From JABJAG01 sp965222215 (GTDB lineage: Bacteria > Pseudomonadota > Alphaproteobacteria > UBA6615): 64,000 bases of DNA. The notes below the pieces were generated by a model. That model had not been told where the DNA came from. It searched no databases and saw only the letters and a list, made by a program, of their open reading frames with translations. Positions within the stretch are counted from its first letter, which is position 1; each line of letters opens with the position of its first letter. Location: assembly GCA_965222215.1 (NCBI GenBank), contig OZ244931.1, positions 496,001 to 560,000 on the forward strand, written 5' to 3'. The translations under genes were made by a program, and so were the position numbers. Positions 1-7,664 of the stretch are shown here, piece by piece.

Positions 1-342
1 GACGGCCATGTGGCGCTGCTCGGCGACGCCGCGCACCCGACGCTGCAGTACTATGCGCAGGGCGCCTGCATGGCGATGGAGGACGCGGTGTGCCTGGCCC
101 ACATGCTCGACGCGCACCGCGACGATCCCCACCGGGCACTCATGGGCTACCGGGACCTCCGGGTGGTCCGCACGGCACGCGTCCAACTCGGCTCGCGCGC
201 GATCGGCGACCTGATGTTCCATGCTGACGGGGTGCATGCCCGCGTGCGCGACGAGATCATGAAGAGCCTGAGTACCGAGGACTATTACGACCGGATTGCC
301 TGGCTCTACGGCGAGACCGGCCTGTCCGGGATCGCGAGCTGA
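1..342 (+). CDS. FAD-dependent aromatic-ring monooxygenase, C-terminal part (5' truncated by window)
   Basis: Only the last 113 codons are in the window; the reading frame is open to base 1. The segment begins with the second FAD-contacting motif of class A flavoprotein hydroxylases, GDAAHP, followed by a glutamine/alanine/glycine stretch and a helix rich in acidic and hydrophobic residues, as in salicylate and 3-hydroxybenzoate hydroxylases. The tail (aromatic residues, WLYG) also fits that group. It would use NAD(P)H and O2 to hydroxylate a ring-carrying acid, but the substrate cannot be read from this end. The MarR gene starts 4 bases after its stop, so regulator and enzyme may be co-transcribed. 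Confidence 0.85.
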   Translation, partial: DGHVALLGDAAHPTLQYYAQGACMAMEDAVCLAHMLDAHRDDPHRALMGYRDLRVVRTARVQLGSRAIGDLMFHADGVHARVRDEIMKSLSTEDYYDRIAWLYGETGLSGIAS

Positions 343-346
343 TGCG

Positions 347-844
347 ATGAGCGCACCGCACCCGGAAGACGACGCTGTCGGAGACGGTCCTGTCTTCGAG
401 GGCGTGCTGGACATGCCGGGGCACCTGTTGCGCCGGTTTCAGCAGATCGCCGTATCGATGTTCCTGAAGGAGTGCCGCAATCTCGACCTGACTCCGCTTC
501 AGTTCGCGGCAATGGCCGCCTTGCGTGACTGTGCGCCGGTGGACCAGGCGACACTGGGCGGCATGGTCGCGCTCGACCGCACGACCGTCGGCCTGGTGCT
601 CGGCAAGCTCGAAGCCCGCGGTCTCGTGGCCCGCACAGTTTCCAGTCGCGACCGTCGTGCGCGGCTGGTCCGTCTTACGTCCGCCGGAGAAGACCTCGTG
701 GATGCCGCGCGTCCGGCCGTCGAGAGGGTACAGGACCAGCTACTGGCGCCGCTGGCGCCGGAAGACCGGGCGCGGTTGGTGACCCTGATGCGTACGGTCG
801 TTGACGCGCACAACGAGGAAAGCCGCGCACCCCTCAAGAGCTGA
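347..844 (+). CDS. MarR-family transcriptional regulator
   Basis: The product is 165 residues, the usual MarR length. It has a winged helix-turn-helix in the middle: a helix with DLTPLQF, a recognition segment DRTTVGLVLGKLEARGLV, and the wing with SSRDRRARLVRLT, which contains the DxR signature. I chose the ATG 4 bases after the monooxygenase stop because it gives a normal MarR N-terminus. Families of this kind usually repress neighbouring degradation genes and release DNA on binding a phenolic ligand. The upstream hydroxylase is the obvious candidate target; that link is inference. Confidence 0.9.
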   Translation: MSAPHPEDDAVGDGPVFEGVLDMPGHLLRRFQQIAVSMFLKECRNLDLTPLQFAAMAALRDCAPVDQATLGGMVALDRTTVGLVLGKLEARGLVARTVSSRDRRARLVRLTSAGEDLVDAARPAVERVQDQLLAPLAPEDRARLVTLMRTVVDAHNEESRAPLKS

Positions 845-867
845 TACGGTCCGTCTCAACCGGTCTG

Positions 868-896
868 TTGGGCTGCGCGCGCCGCTCGAATATAAT
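868..896 (+). promoter_or_regulatory. Sigma-70-like promoter for the cupin gene
   Basis: A perfect TATAAT at 891-896 is preceded, with a 17-base spacer, by TTGGGC at 868-873, which matches the first three positions of TTGACA. It lies in the 79-base gap between the marR stop and the cupin start, so the cupin gene can be transcribed on its own. Confidence 0.55.
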
Positions 897-923
897 TCGG
901 AAAGCACCACGATGGAGGTTGCG

Positions 924-1499
924 ATGCGCACGATCGATATTTCCGCAGAAGACATGAAAAAACGGGTTTCGCGTTTCCGGGAACTGAAGCCGCTGCGCGC
1001 GGCCGAGAGTCTCGACATTCCCCAGGAGGCCAAGGACGTTATCTACTCGCGCGAGCTCCTGTCGGTGATCGGGCTCGAAGATTCCGAAACGCCGGTCAAC
1101 CAGGGCGCGCCGATTGTCGGCGCGGGCGGTATCACGATGACCCACGCCAAATGCCCGCCGGGCACGGGTCCGTCGCTGCATGCCCACCAGCAGACCTACG
1201 AGACGTTCACGGTGATGAAGGGGCGCTTCGAGGTGACGTGGAACGACGACGGGGCGCAGCGGGTCGAACTGGATGAGTTCGACACCATCTCCGTGCCGCC
1301 CGGCGTCTGCCGCGCCTTCCGCAACATTGGTGACGAGGACGGTATCCTGCAGGTCATCATCAGTGGCGGTGTCCACGACATGACCGATATCGATTTCCCA
1401 AAGGCTACCGCCGAACAGCTCGCGTCCTATGGCGACGATGTGGTGAAGCAGTTCGAAGAACGCGGCATGACCTTCACGGCCGGCAAGAACGCCGACTGA
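924..1499 (+). CDS. Cupin-domain protein
   Basis: The product is 191 residues with a single cupin barrel. Cupin motif 1 is visible as HAHxxxxE followed by a glycine (residues around 90-110), and motif 2 as the PPGVxRxFRN segment. The two histidines and the glutamate can bind a metal. The start is the ATG preceded by GGAGG at 914-918; an earlier in-frame ATG at 912 has no such site. The N-terminal 40 residues are predicted soluble and hydrophilic. The substrate is unknown; single-domain cupins next to ring hydroxylases can be dioxygenases or isomerases, but nothing here decides that. Confidence 0.8.
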   Translation: MRTIDISAEDMKKRVSRFRELKPLRAAESLDIPQEAKDVIYSRELLSVIGLEDSETPVNQGAPIVGAGGITMTHAKCPPGTGPSLHAHQQTYETFTVMKGRFEVTWNDDGAQRVELDEFDTISVPPGVCRAFRNIGDEDGILQVIISGGVHDMTDIDFPKATAEQLASYGDDVVKQFEERGMTFTAGKNAD

Positions 1500-1531
1500 C
1501 GGGGGATTTTCAGCCTCCCGGCCGGCACTAA

Positions 1532-1545
1532 TTGACCCGGATCAA
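1532..1545 (+). promoter_or_regulatory. FNR/FixK-type box upstream of the stress-protein gene
   Basis: TTGACCCGGATCAA fits TTGA-N6-TCAA, and nearly the stricter TTGAT-N4-ATCAA. It is centred 62 bases before the ATG of the universal stress protein. An FNR-type regulator with the matching recognition helix is encoded 2.7 kb away. Confidence 0.75.
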
Positions 1546-1570
1546 GGTTTCCGCCCATGGATCGTCGCAT

Positions 1571-1588
1571 CGTTGGAGAAATCCAACG
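1571..1588 (+). promoter_or_regulatory. Inverted repeat just upstream of the stress-protein ribosome binding site
   Basis: CGTTGGA and TCCAACG flank a GAAA tetraloop, a perfect 7-bp stem. It ends 2 bases before the GGAGG (1591-1595) that serves the ATG at 1601. In the transcript this would be a stable 5' UTR hairpin that could protect the mRNA or modulate initiation. Confidence 0.45.
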
Positions 1589-1600
1589 ATGGAGGTCCAT

Positions 1601-2410
1601 ATGTCCTACAAGACGATCTGCGCCGGGTTTCTCTACGGCGATCCGCGCAACGAATCCGTTCTCGATGCGGCGGTCCACCTGGCGGTGACACATGGCGCGC
1701 ACCTGACGGGCGTCTACCTTGTTCCGCCACTCAACGTCCCGGTCTATGCCGCGATTCCACTGCCGAACGACATGGTCGGCTCGTACTACGAAGCGGCCGA
1801 CAAGTCGGGCGATGCCTTTGCCGAGACCTTCGAGGCGCGCTGCACGCATGCCGGGGTCGACTCACGCGATTGGCGGGGGGACAACCGGACCGCGCTCGGG
1901 GTTCTGGAACAACAGGCCTCCGTCACCGACCTTTTCGTCCTCGCCCAGCACGGGACCGGGGACCATAGCTGGCTGATCGGCGAGGCGAGCATGCTCGTCG
2001 GCACGCCGATCGTCGCGGTGCCCGAGATGGGCACCTATAATGAGTTCGGAAAGACCATCCTGCTGGCCTGGGCGCCGCGGCGCGAATGCGCGCGCGCGGT
2101 ACGCGATGCCATGCCGGCCCTGCAACGAGCAGACAAGGTCGTGGTCTTCCGGGGCGACGTGGAGGACGAATCCCTCGACTTCGGGATCGGTGCCTACCTG
2201 GCCCGGCACGGCGTGACCGCCGAGGTGAAGCATGTCACGACCGGAAGTGTCTCGATCGGCGATGCGATCCTCAACGCGGTCACTGACGAGGGGTGCGACA
2301 TGATCGTGATGGGGGCCTACGGCCATTCGCGGGTGCGCGAGATGGCGTTCGGTGGTGCGACGCGGCATGTCCTCCAGCATATGACGGCGCCGACGTTGCT
2401 GTCGCACTGA
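1601..2410 (+). CDS. Tandem universal stress protein (two USP domains)
   Basis: The product is 269 residues, twice a single USP domain. The N-terminal half starts with a beta strand leading to a GD-rich loop. The C-terminal half ends with MGAYGHSR and, nine residues on, GGAT, the G-x2-G-x9-G nucleotide-binding pattern. The start at 1601 follows GGAGG by five bases. Tandem USPs of proteobacteria are typically induced under oxygen limitation and stationary phase, and the FNR-type box 62 bases upstream agrees with this. The permease gene begins 34 bases after the stop and may share the transcript. Confidence 0.9.
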   Translation: MSYKTICAGFLYGDPRNESVLDAAVHLAVTHGAHLTGVYLVPPLNVPVYAAIPLPNDMVGSYYEAADKSGDAFAETFEARCTHAGVDSRDWRGDNRTALGVLEQQASVTDLFVLAQHGTGDHSWLIGEASMLVGTPIVAVPEMGTYNEFGKTILLAWAPRRECARAVRDAMPALQRADKVVVFRGDVEDESLDFGIGAYLARHGVTAEVKHVTTGSVSIGDAILNAVTDEGCDMIVMGAYGHSRVREMAFGGATRHVLQHMTAPTLLSH

Positions 2411-2444
2411 TGCGGCGGAGCGCGGGCTTGCGGCAGTCGGACGG

Positions 2445-3707
2445 ATGACATCGCAGCCGGACGGCCCGCCGGCCCCCCTGCGCCGCACGCTAACCGAACC
2501 GATGCTGGTCTTTTACGGGATCGGCGTCACCGTCGGGGCCGGGATTTATGTGCTGACAGGTGCCGTGATCGCCTCGACCGGGCCGCTGGCCCCGGTCAGC
2601 TTCCTTGTCTCGGCGCTGCTTGCGGGACTGACCGCTCTCAGCTTCGCGGAGTTGTCCGTGCGGTTTCCGCAGGCCGCGGGGGAGGCGGTCTATGTGCGGC
2701 AGGGTATCGGCGGTGCCTGGCTAGCGCTGGTCGTCGGGCTCGGCGTGGTGTCGGCGGGCACGATTTCGTCGGCCGCGATCGTCCAGGGATTTGCGGGGTA
2801 CGTCCGGGTCCTGCTGGACGTGCCCTATCCCGTCCTGATCGTCGGGGTGGTTGCGTTGCTGACGCTGCTGGCGATCTGGGGTATTCGCCAGGCCGTGACC
2901 GTTGCCGCCGTGCTGACCTTGATCGAGGTCGGCGGGCTCATTCTGGTGATCTGGGTGGCGCGCGATGCGTTCGGGCAACTGGGGGACTGGTGGGGCGCAG
3001 TGCGAAGCGGGTTTTCCCCGGGTGACGTTGCCGTCATTGGCTCGGGCGCGGTTCTTGCCTTCTTTGCCTTCATCGGGTTCGAGGACATGGTGAATGTCGC
3101 GGAGGAAGTCCGCGATGTCGAACGCGTGATGCCGCGCGCCATCATTGTCACGCTGGTGGTGACCACAGCGCTCTATGCGTGTGTCGCGCTTGTTGCGCTG
3201 CTCGGTGCGGGGGCGCTGGACATCGGGCGAAGCGATGCGCCTCTTGCCGACCTCTATGCGGAAGTGACCGGACGTTCGGCCCTTCCGGTGGTCCTGATTG
3301 GCACGTTGGCGATCATCAACGGCGCCCTGATCCAGATCATCATGGGCTCGCGGGTGATCTACGGGCTGGCCGTGCAGGGTGAGCTGCCGGCCGGACTGGC
3401 GCGCGTCCACCCGCGTTTCCAGACCCCGGACCGGGCCACCCTCCTGGTCGGCGTGGTCGTGGCGGCGGGCGCGCTTCTGCTTCCGCTGGAACTGCTCGCG
3501 CGTCTTGCGTCGCTGACGATCCTGTCAGTGTTCCTGCTGGTCAACGTGTCGCTCATCCGCCTGAAACGCCGTGCCGGACCGGAATCGTACCGGGGATTTT
3601 CCGTTCCGCTCGGGGTTCCGGCCGCGGGCGCGGTGGCGTGCGCCGTGCTGGTCGTGTTTCAGCTTGGCGTCTTCGCGCGCACGACGTTTGGCTGGACGGG
3701 TGGCTAG
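2445..3707 (+). CDS. APC-family amino acid/amine permease
   Basis: The product is 420 residues with about 11-12 hydrophobic segments and few charges between them. The first segment carries GIGVTVGAGIYVLTG, the unwound helix-1 motif where APC transporters bind the substrate carboxylate/amine. A later GFEDMVNVAEE matches the conserved helix-6 segment. It would import an amino acid or amine by proton symport; the substrate is not readable. It follows the stress protein by 34 bases on the same strand, and its TAG stop overlaps the opposing GNAT stop within a shared CTAG. Confidence 0.88.
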   Translation: MTSQPDGPPAPLRRTLTEPMLVFYGIGVTVGAGIYVLTGAVIASTGPLAPVSFLVSALLAGLTALSFAELSVRFPQAAGEAVYVRQGIGGAWLALVVGLGVVSAGTISSAAIVQGFAGYVRVLLDVPYPVLIVGVVALLTLLAIWGIRQAVTVAAVLTLIEVGGLILVIWVARDAFGQLGDWWGAVRSGFSPGDVAVIGSGAVLAFFAFIGFEDMVNVAEEVRDVERVMPRAIIVTLVVTTALYACVALVALLGAGALDIGRSDAPLADLYAEVTGRSALPVVLIGTLAIINGALIQIIMGSRVIYGLAVQGELPAGLARVHPRFQTPDRATLLVGVVVAAGALLLPLELLARLASLTILSVFLLVNVSLIRLKRRAGPESYRGFSVPLGVPAAGAVACAVLVVFQLGVFARTTFGWTGG

Positions 3708-4207
3708 ATATTCAGACTGACGACGTTGCTCTGATGGTCCGGCAGGACACTGTCGTCGACCATGTGGATGCACTCGACAGGAAGCTGGAACAGCGTGCCG
3801 TCCGGGTCCGACCAGAAGGCCGCGAGCCATGCGCTTGAGCGTGGCAGGCTGATTCGAATACGGTCGCATGCTTCCCGCCGGGCGACGGTCAGCAGCCCGC
3901 CGAGCAGCTCGCGTGCGACCCATTCACGCCGCGCGCGGTCGATAACGATCGCATCGCTCACGATCAGGGTGTCCTCGTTCGAGTGTGTTGTCTCGCGCTC
4001 GAGTGACGCAAGTCCCCGCATCATGCCGTTGCGCAGCGCCACCAGAACCCCCGGAATCCCGATGTCGTCGTGCTCGGATGCCGCCCGCCGTGTGGCAAAA
4101 CGTCGCCAATCGTCCAGTGTGAGTGCCCGGTTCGCCTCGCGAACCAGCGGGAAAGCCCGGTCGACGTCGGCCAGGGTCAACGCCTGCGCTGTGATCGTCG
4201 GATTCAT
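3704..4207 (-). CDS. GNAT-like acetyltransferase-fold protein
   Basis: The 167-residue product reads as a GNAT-like fold: an N-terminal helix pair with ALTLADVDRAFPLVREAN, a central strand GVLVALRNGMMRGLA, then a strand plus helix, VSDAIVIDRARREWVARELL. The usual acetyl-CoA loop (R/QxxGxG/A) is only weakly present, so activity is uncertain. I start at the ATG at 4207; an in-frame extension further upstream would run across the FNR-type box. A TATGAT at 4250-4245 (minus strand) with the FNR box about 40 bases upstream of the implied transcription start looks like an FNR-activated class II promoter. Confidence 0.6.
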   Translation of the reverse strand: MNPTITAQALTLADVDRAFPLVREANRALTLDDWRRFATRRAASEHDDIGIPGVLVALRNGMMRGLASLERETTHSNEDTLIVSDAIVIDRARREWVARELLGGLLTVARREACDRIRISLPRSSAWLAAFWSDPDGTLFQLPVECIHMVDDSVLPDHQSNVVSLNI

Positions 4208-4244
4208 GGATCGTTGCGGGTTCCCGTCGAATTGCGACCTCGCT

Positions 4245-4250
4245 ATCATA
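4245..4250 (-). promoter_or_regulatory. -10 element for the GNAT-like gene
   Basis: TATGAT on the minus strand matches five of six positions of TATAAT. It predicts a start near 4238. The FNR-type box at 4272-4285 is then centred at about -40.5, where an activator replaces the -35 element. Confidence 0.4.
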
Positions 4251-4271
4251 GAGGTGCGGATCTCAGACACT

Positions 4272-4285
4272 TTGATGTGTCTCAA
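4272..4285 (+). promoter_or_regulatory. FNR/FixK-type box in the divergent promoter of the regulator gene
   Basis: TTGATGTGTCTCAA fits TTGA-N6-TCAA. It lies between the divergent GNAT-like gene and the FNR-type regulator gene, 60 bases before the regulator ATG, so it could serve autoregulation, control of the GNAT gene, or both. Confidence 0.7.
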
Positions 4286-4345
4286 CTTTTCGCAAACATC
4301 GGATCCGCGCCCGAGCGCGGAGCCGAGAGCAAAAGCGGAACAGAC

Positions 4346-5086
4346 ATGCCGGGACCGTTCGACATGACGGAAAGCCAGAAAACGGCGGCGCCCAGCCATG
4401 CGCATCACCGTTGCGACCAGTGCGATGTGCGGCACAAGGCGATGTGCGCCGCGGTCGATGTAAAAGACAACGATCGCCTGTCGGCCATCGTCAGTCATCG
4501 CGACATTGCGCCGGGGCAGGTGATTTTCGAAGAGGGTGAGACCGCCGACTACGCCTACAATATCTCGTCCGGCGAGGTGCGGCTGTACAAGCTGCTGCCC
4601 GACGGCCGGCGGCAGATCACAGGGTTTCTCGCTTCGGGCGATTTTCTGGGGCTGGTCAGCGACGACGCCTACGCCTACGGTGCCGAGGCCATCACGCCGG
4701 TCGAGTTGTGCTGCATGCGCATGAACAATCTGGAGCGGCTGATTGCGGACATCCCGCCCGTGCGCGACAAGCTGCTCGACATGAGTCGCGACGAACTGGC
4801 CGCCGCGCAGGAACAGATGCTGCTTCTCGGTCGCAAGACCGCGCGCGAGAAGGTCCTGACCTTCCTGCTATCGCGCCACGATCATTCAGATTCGCAGGCG
4901 CCTGACGGGTCCGTTCACCTGCCGATGTCTCGCACGGATATTGCGGACTATCTCGGACTTACCATCGAGACCGTCAGCCGTACCTTTACCTCGTTGCGCG
5001 ACGAAGGCCTGATCGAATTGCCGGATACGCACACGGTACGGTTTCCCGATCTCGAGACAGTTCGCGAGACCGCCGAAGCCTGGTAA
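4346..5086 (+). CDS. fnrL: CRP/FNR-family oxygen sensor, FnrL type
   Basis: The product is 246 residues. The N-terminus has Cys23, Cys26 and Cys34 (C-x2-C-x7-C), and a further cysteine pair falls at 122/123, the arrangement that holds an oxygen-labile [4Fe-4S] cluster in FNR and FnrL. A cyclic-nucleotide-binding-like barrel (about 45-150), a dimer helix and a C-terminal helix-turn-helix follow. The recognition helix reads ETVSRTF, with the Glu, Ser and Arg that read TTGA half-sites. Three such sites lie within 4 kb, one in its own promoter. The start is the ATG after GCGGAA. It would switch genes between aerobic and low-oxygen growth. Confidence 0.92.
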   Translation: MPGPFDMTESQKTAAPSHAHHRCDQCDVRHKAMCAAVDVKDNDRLSAIVSHRDIAPGQVIFEEGETADYAYNISSGEVRLYKLLPDGRRQITGFLASGDFLGLVSDDAYAYGAEAITPVELCCMRMNNLERLIADIPPVRDKLLDMSRDELAAAQEQMLLLGRKTAREKVLTFLLSRHDHSDSQAPDGSVHLPMSRTDIADYLGLTIETVSRTFTSLRDEGLIELPDTHTVRFPDLETVRETAEAW

Positions 5087-5096
5087 CCGCCCGGGA

Positions 5097-5110
5097 TTGA
5101 CCTGTCTCAA
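5097..5110 (+). promoter_or_regulatory. FNR/FixK-type box upstream of the small unknown gene
   Basis: TTGACCTGTCTCAA fits TTGA-N6-TCAA. It begins 10 bases after the regulator's stop codon and is centred 75 bases before the next ATG, which leaves room for a class II promoter near 5144. Confidence 0.7.
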
Positions 5111-5178
5111 CGCCGGGCGCGTTCCGGCTTGTTACTCCTGTCATCGAACCTCGGTTTTCGATCGACAGGAGGCCCGTC

Positions 5179-5538
5179 ATGGCTTTGCGCAACATCCGCC
5201 TCGAACTGGCGCGCGATCACGATTTTCCCGACGGCAGCGTGGAACGCGGCTACGAGTTCGTCGCACCGCTGAACGCAGAGGGGCATCTCGATCAGGAGGA
5301 GTGGCGCGCGGTGAAGGGCGAATGCACGGTCCGCCGCTTCTGGCACAACGAACCCGACGAGCACGGTCACCTGATACACCGCGGGCGCGGCTGGGCGTTT
5401 CACTATGACGACGCTCCGGTCGACGACGACGAGCCGTTGTTCAAGCTCGACCGCCATACCCTGGTCGAGGGGGAGTATGTGTCGATCACCGAGCATGACG
5501 GTGTTCTGCGCACCTTCCGGGTCGTGCGGGCGCGCTAG
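5179..5538 (+). CDS. Conserved-looking 119-residue protein of unknown function under an FNR-type box
   Basis: I do not recognise a named domain. The protein is acidic and aromatic, with no signal peptide or membrane segment. It has evenly spaced motifs: RGYEFVAPL near the start, an FWxxExDExGHLIHR block in the middle, WAFHYDD, and EYVSI followed by TFRVV at the end, suggesting a small beta-rich fold. The ATG follows an AGGAGG at 5168-5173. Its own FNR-type box and its place directly after the FNR-type regulator suggest a role in low-oxygen growth. Its TAG stop overlaps the opposing transporter stop in CTAG. Confidence 0.75.
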   Translation: MALRNIRLELARDHDFPDGSVERGYEFVAPLNAEGHLDQEEWRAVKGECTVRRFWHNEPDEHGHLIHRGRGWAFHYDDAPVDDDEPLFKLDRHTLVEGEYVSITEHDGVLRTFRVVRAR

Positions 5539-6440
5539 GATTCGCGCCGGGTCGGCTCCGGCTTTTTCCGGTTCTCCAGGAAGATCGAGTAGTAGTTGCC
5601 CGCGAAGATCAGCGCGGCGCCGGCCAGTACGAGCAATTCGACGGATTCGCTGTAGAGCGCCGCGCCGACAACGACGATGAGCGGGAGCCGCATGAAGTCC
5701 ATGGGCACGACGATGGTCTGATCGGCCAGTTGCAGGGCTTTCGCCGTGCAGTAGTGCGCGGACAGACCTGTCGCGCCGACGACCATCAGCCAGAACAGTT
5801 GCAAAAGATTTGGCGTGACCCACACGAACGACGCCAGCACGATTCCCAGCGGGAGCTGGATCAGCGACATATAGAGCAGGATCGTCATCGGCGAGTCGGT
5901 GCGGGTCAGGTACTTCGTCAGGGTCAGTGTGATCGCGAACCCGACCGCGGCCCCCAGCACGGCGAAGGCGCCCGGTTCGATGACCGCGAGCCCGGGCCGC
6001 AGGATCACCAGAATCCCGACGAAACCGAACACGACCGCGACGAGGCGACCCCGGTTCAGCCGCTCGCCGAGAAACAGCACCGCGAGGATCGTGGCCCAGA
6101 TCGGCGTGGTGAACTCGATCGCGAAGACTTCCGCGAGCGGCAAGGCGATCACGCCGGTGATCCAGCCGAGCTGGGCTGCGAAATGCACCAGGTTGCGCCC
6201 AACCTGGATGCCGGGCCGGGCGGTGCGCCAGACCACCGGTCCGGCCATCAGTGCGAAGGGCAGCAGGATGACCAGCGCCCCGATGCTGCGGAACAGCATG
6301 ATCTCGAAGCTGTGGATCTCGCCGGACAGTTCGCGCACGGCGACGGCCATCGTGGAGAACGAGAGCAGGGTCCCGGTCATCCAGAAGACGGCGCGGATGA
6401 CAGGTGTCACCGGCGTTTTCGCAGGGTTCGTGTCGGCCAT
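5535..6440 (-). CDS. DMT-superfamily (EamA) transporter
   Basis: The product is 301 residues with ten hydrophobic segments in two repeats of five, as in EamA exporters. The first half ends with PIWATILAVLFLGERLNRGR, the end-of-repeat signature of the family; the second repeat ends in a hydrophobic helix and a charged tail. It would export an amino acid derivative or other small metabolite across the inner membrane. The start is the ATG at 6440, 37 bases downstream of the Ldh2-type gene stop on the same strand, so the two may be co-transcribed. Confidence 0.88.
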   Translation of the reverse strand: MADTNPAKTPVTPVIRAVFWMTGTLLSFSTMAVAVRELSGEIHSFEIMLFRSIGALVILLPFALMAGPVVWRTARPGIQVGRNLVHFAAQLGWITGVIALPLAEVFAIEFTTPIWATILAVLFLGERLNRGRLVAVVFGFVGILVILRPGLAVIEPGAFAVLGAAVGFAITLTLTKYLTRTDSPMTILLYMSLIQLPLGIVLASFVWVTPNLLQLFWLMVVGATGLSAHYCTAKALQLADQTIVVPMDFMRLPLIVVVGAALYSESVELLVLAGAALIFAGNYYSIFLENRKKPEPTRRES

Positions 6441-6477
6441 GAGTTGCTACTCCGGCGCGTGTGCCGCGCCGGGAAAA

Positions 6478-7545
6478 CTAGGCCAGACGATCGATGCCGA
6501 GGTCGTCCGCCACTTTCGAGAGGTTCTCGAGCAGCGGGTCCGGCAACGGCACGCCCTGTTCGCGCCGTTCGGCGTAGGCGGCATGCGCCGACTCGCCCGG
6601 CAGGCGGACGCGGTCGACACCACCCATCGTCGCCGAGCCGCGCATCTCGCGGATGACGTTGTCGATTTCGGTCTTGAAGTCCGCCGGGTCCATGAAGGCA
6701 GAGATGTTGATCGCCAGATAGAACTGCCCGGTGTTGGTGACCGACGTCGCATCGGCGTTCATGTCCACCACGTTGGTGCCGAAGGTCGCGCCGTTGAGCG
6801 TGCCGCCGAGGATGCCGAAGATCAGCGCCAGGCCGTAGCCCTTGGGGCCGCCGATCGGCAGCAGGAAGCCGCTGTCCGCCTTGCTGGCGTCGGTCAGCGG
6901 CGTGCCGTCCCGCTTGATCATCCAGCCCTCGGGCATCTCGATGCCGCGCTGGGCGTAGACCTTGACCTTGCCGTAGGAGGTCACGGTCGTGGCCATGTCG
7001 AGAATGATCGCATCTTCTTCGTCGCCCGGGACCGACACCGCGATCGGGTTGGTCGACAGCAGCATGTCGGTGCCGCCCCACGGCGGCAGGTGGTTGGCGC
7101 TGCCGACAGCGACATACAGCCCGATCATGTCGTGCTCGAGCGCCATGTTCGAATAGACCGAGGCCGCGCCTGCGTGATTTGAGTGATGCAGTCCGACCCA
7201 GCCGACGCCGCAGGTTTTCGCCTTCTCGATGGCGGTTTCCGCCGCGCGCGCGACGCACAGGTGGCCCATGCCATTGTCGCCGTTGATCAGGGCCGTCGCG
7301 GCCAGTTCGCGCTCGACGGTCATGTTCGGCGTCGCGTTGAACCCGCCGGCCTTCAGGCGGCCGATATAGCCCGGCAGGCGGAAGATGCCATGGGAATCCT
7401 TGCCCAGCATGTCGGCCTCGGCCATCAGATGAGCGACCTTCGCCGCTTCGTCGTCAGGCAGGTTCACCGCGCGAAAACTTGCAGCCATGAAACTTTCGAT
7501 CTGGTCGCGCGTGAAGCGCTGCATCGGCTTGGCGTCGTCAGGCAT
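6478..7545 (-). CDS. Ldh2/malate-type NAD(P)-dependent 2-hydroxyacid dehydrogenase
   Basis: The product is 355 residues, the size of the malate/L-sulfolactate/ureidoglycolate dehydrogenase family, which is unrelated to classic LDH. The signature DSHGIFRLPGY lies near residue 50 and contains the catalytic histidine; GLHHSNHAGAASVYS and the GGPKGYGLAL cofactor-binding stretch are also present. I start at the ATG at 7545, preceded on the minus strand by GGGGGAG. It oxidises an unidentified 2-hydroxy acid or reduces the 2-oxo acid. The exporter downstream could handle a related compound. Confidence 0.88.
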   Translation of the reverse strand: MPDDAKPMQRFTRDQIESFMAASFRAVNLPDDEAAKVAHLMAEADMLGKDSHGIFRLPGYIGRLKAGGFNATPNMTVERELAATALINGDNGMGHLCVARAAETAIEKAKTCGVGWVGLHHSNHAGAASVYSNMALEHDMIGLYVAVGSANHLPPWGGTDMLLSTNPIAVSVPGDEEDAIILDMATTVTSYGKVKVYAQRGIEMPEGWMIKRDGTPLTDASKADSGFLLPIGGPKGYGLALIFGILGGTLNGATFGTNVVDMNADATSVTNTGQFYLAINISAFMDPADFKTEIDNVIREMRGSATMGGVDRVRLPGESAHAAYAERREQGVPLPDPLLENLSKVADDLGIDRLA

Positions 7546-7664
7546 GGTGTTCTCCCCCGGAAAATCGTCTCTGCGTTGAGGCGGAAACATAGACCCTAAG
7601 GCGGTTCAGGGGGAGAGGGCGTACGCCTTTACTGTGATGCCGGGGTGGAAAAGGGCGGTGATCG

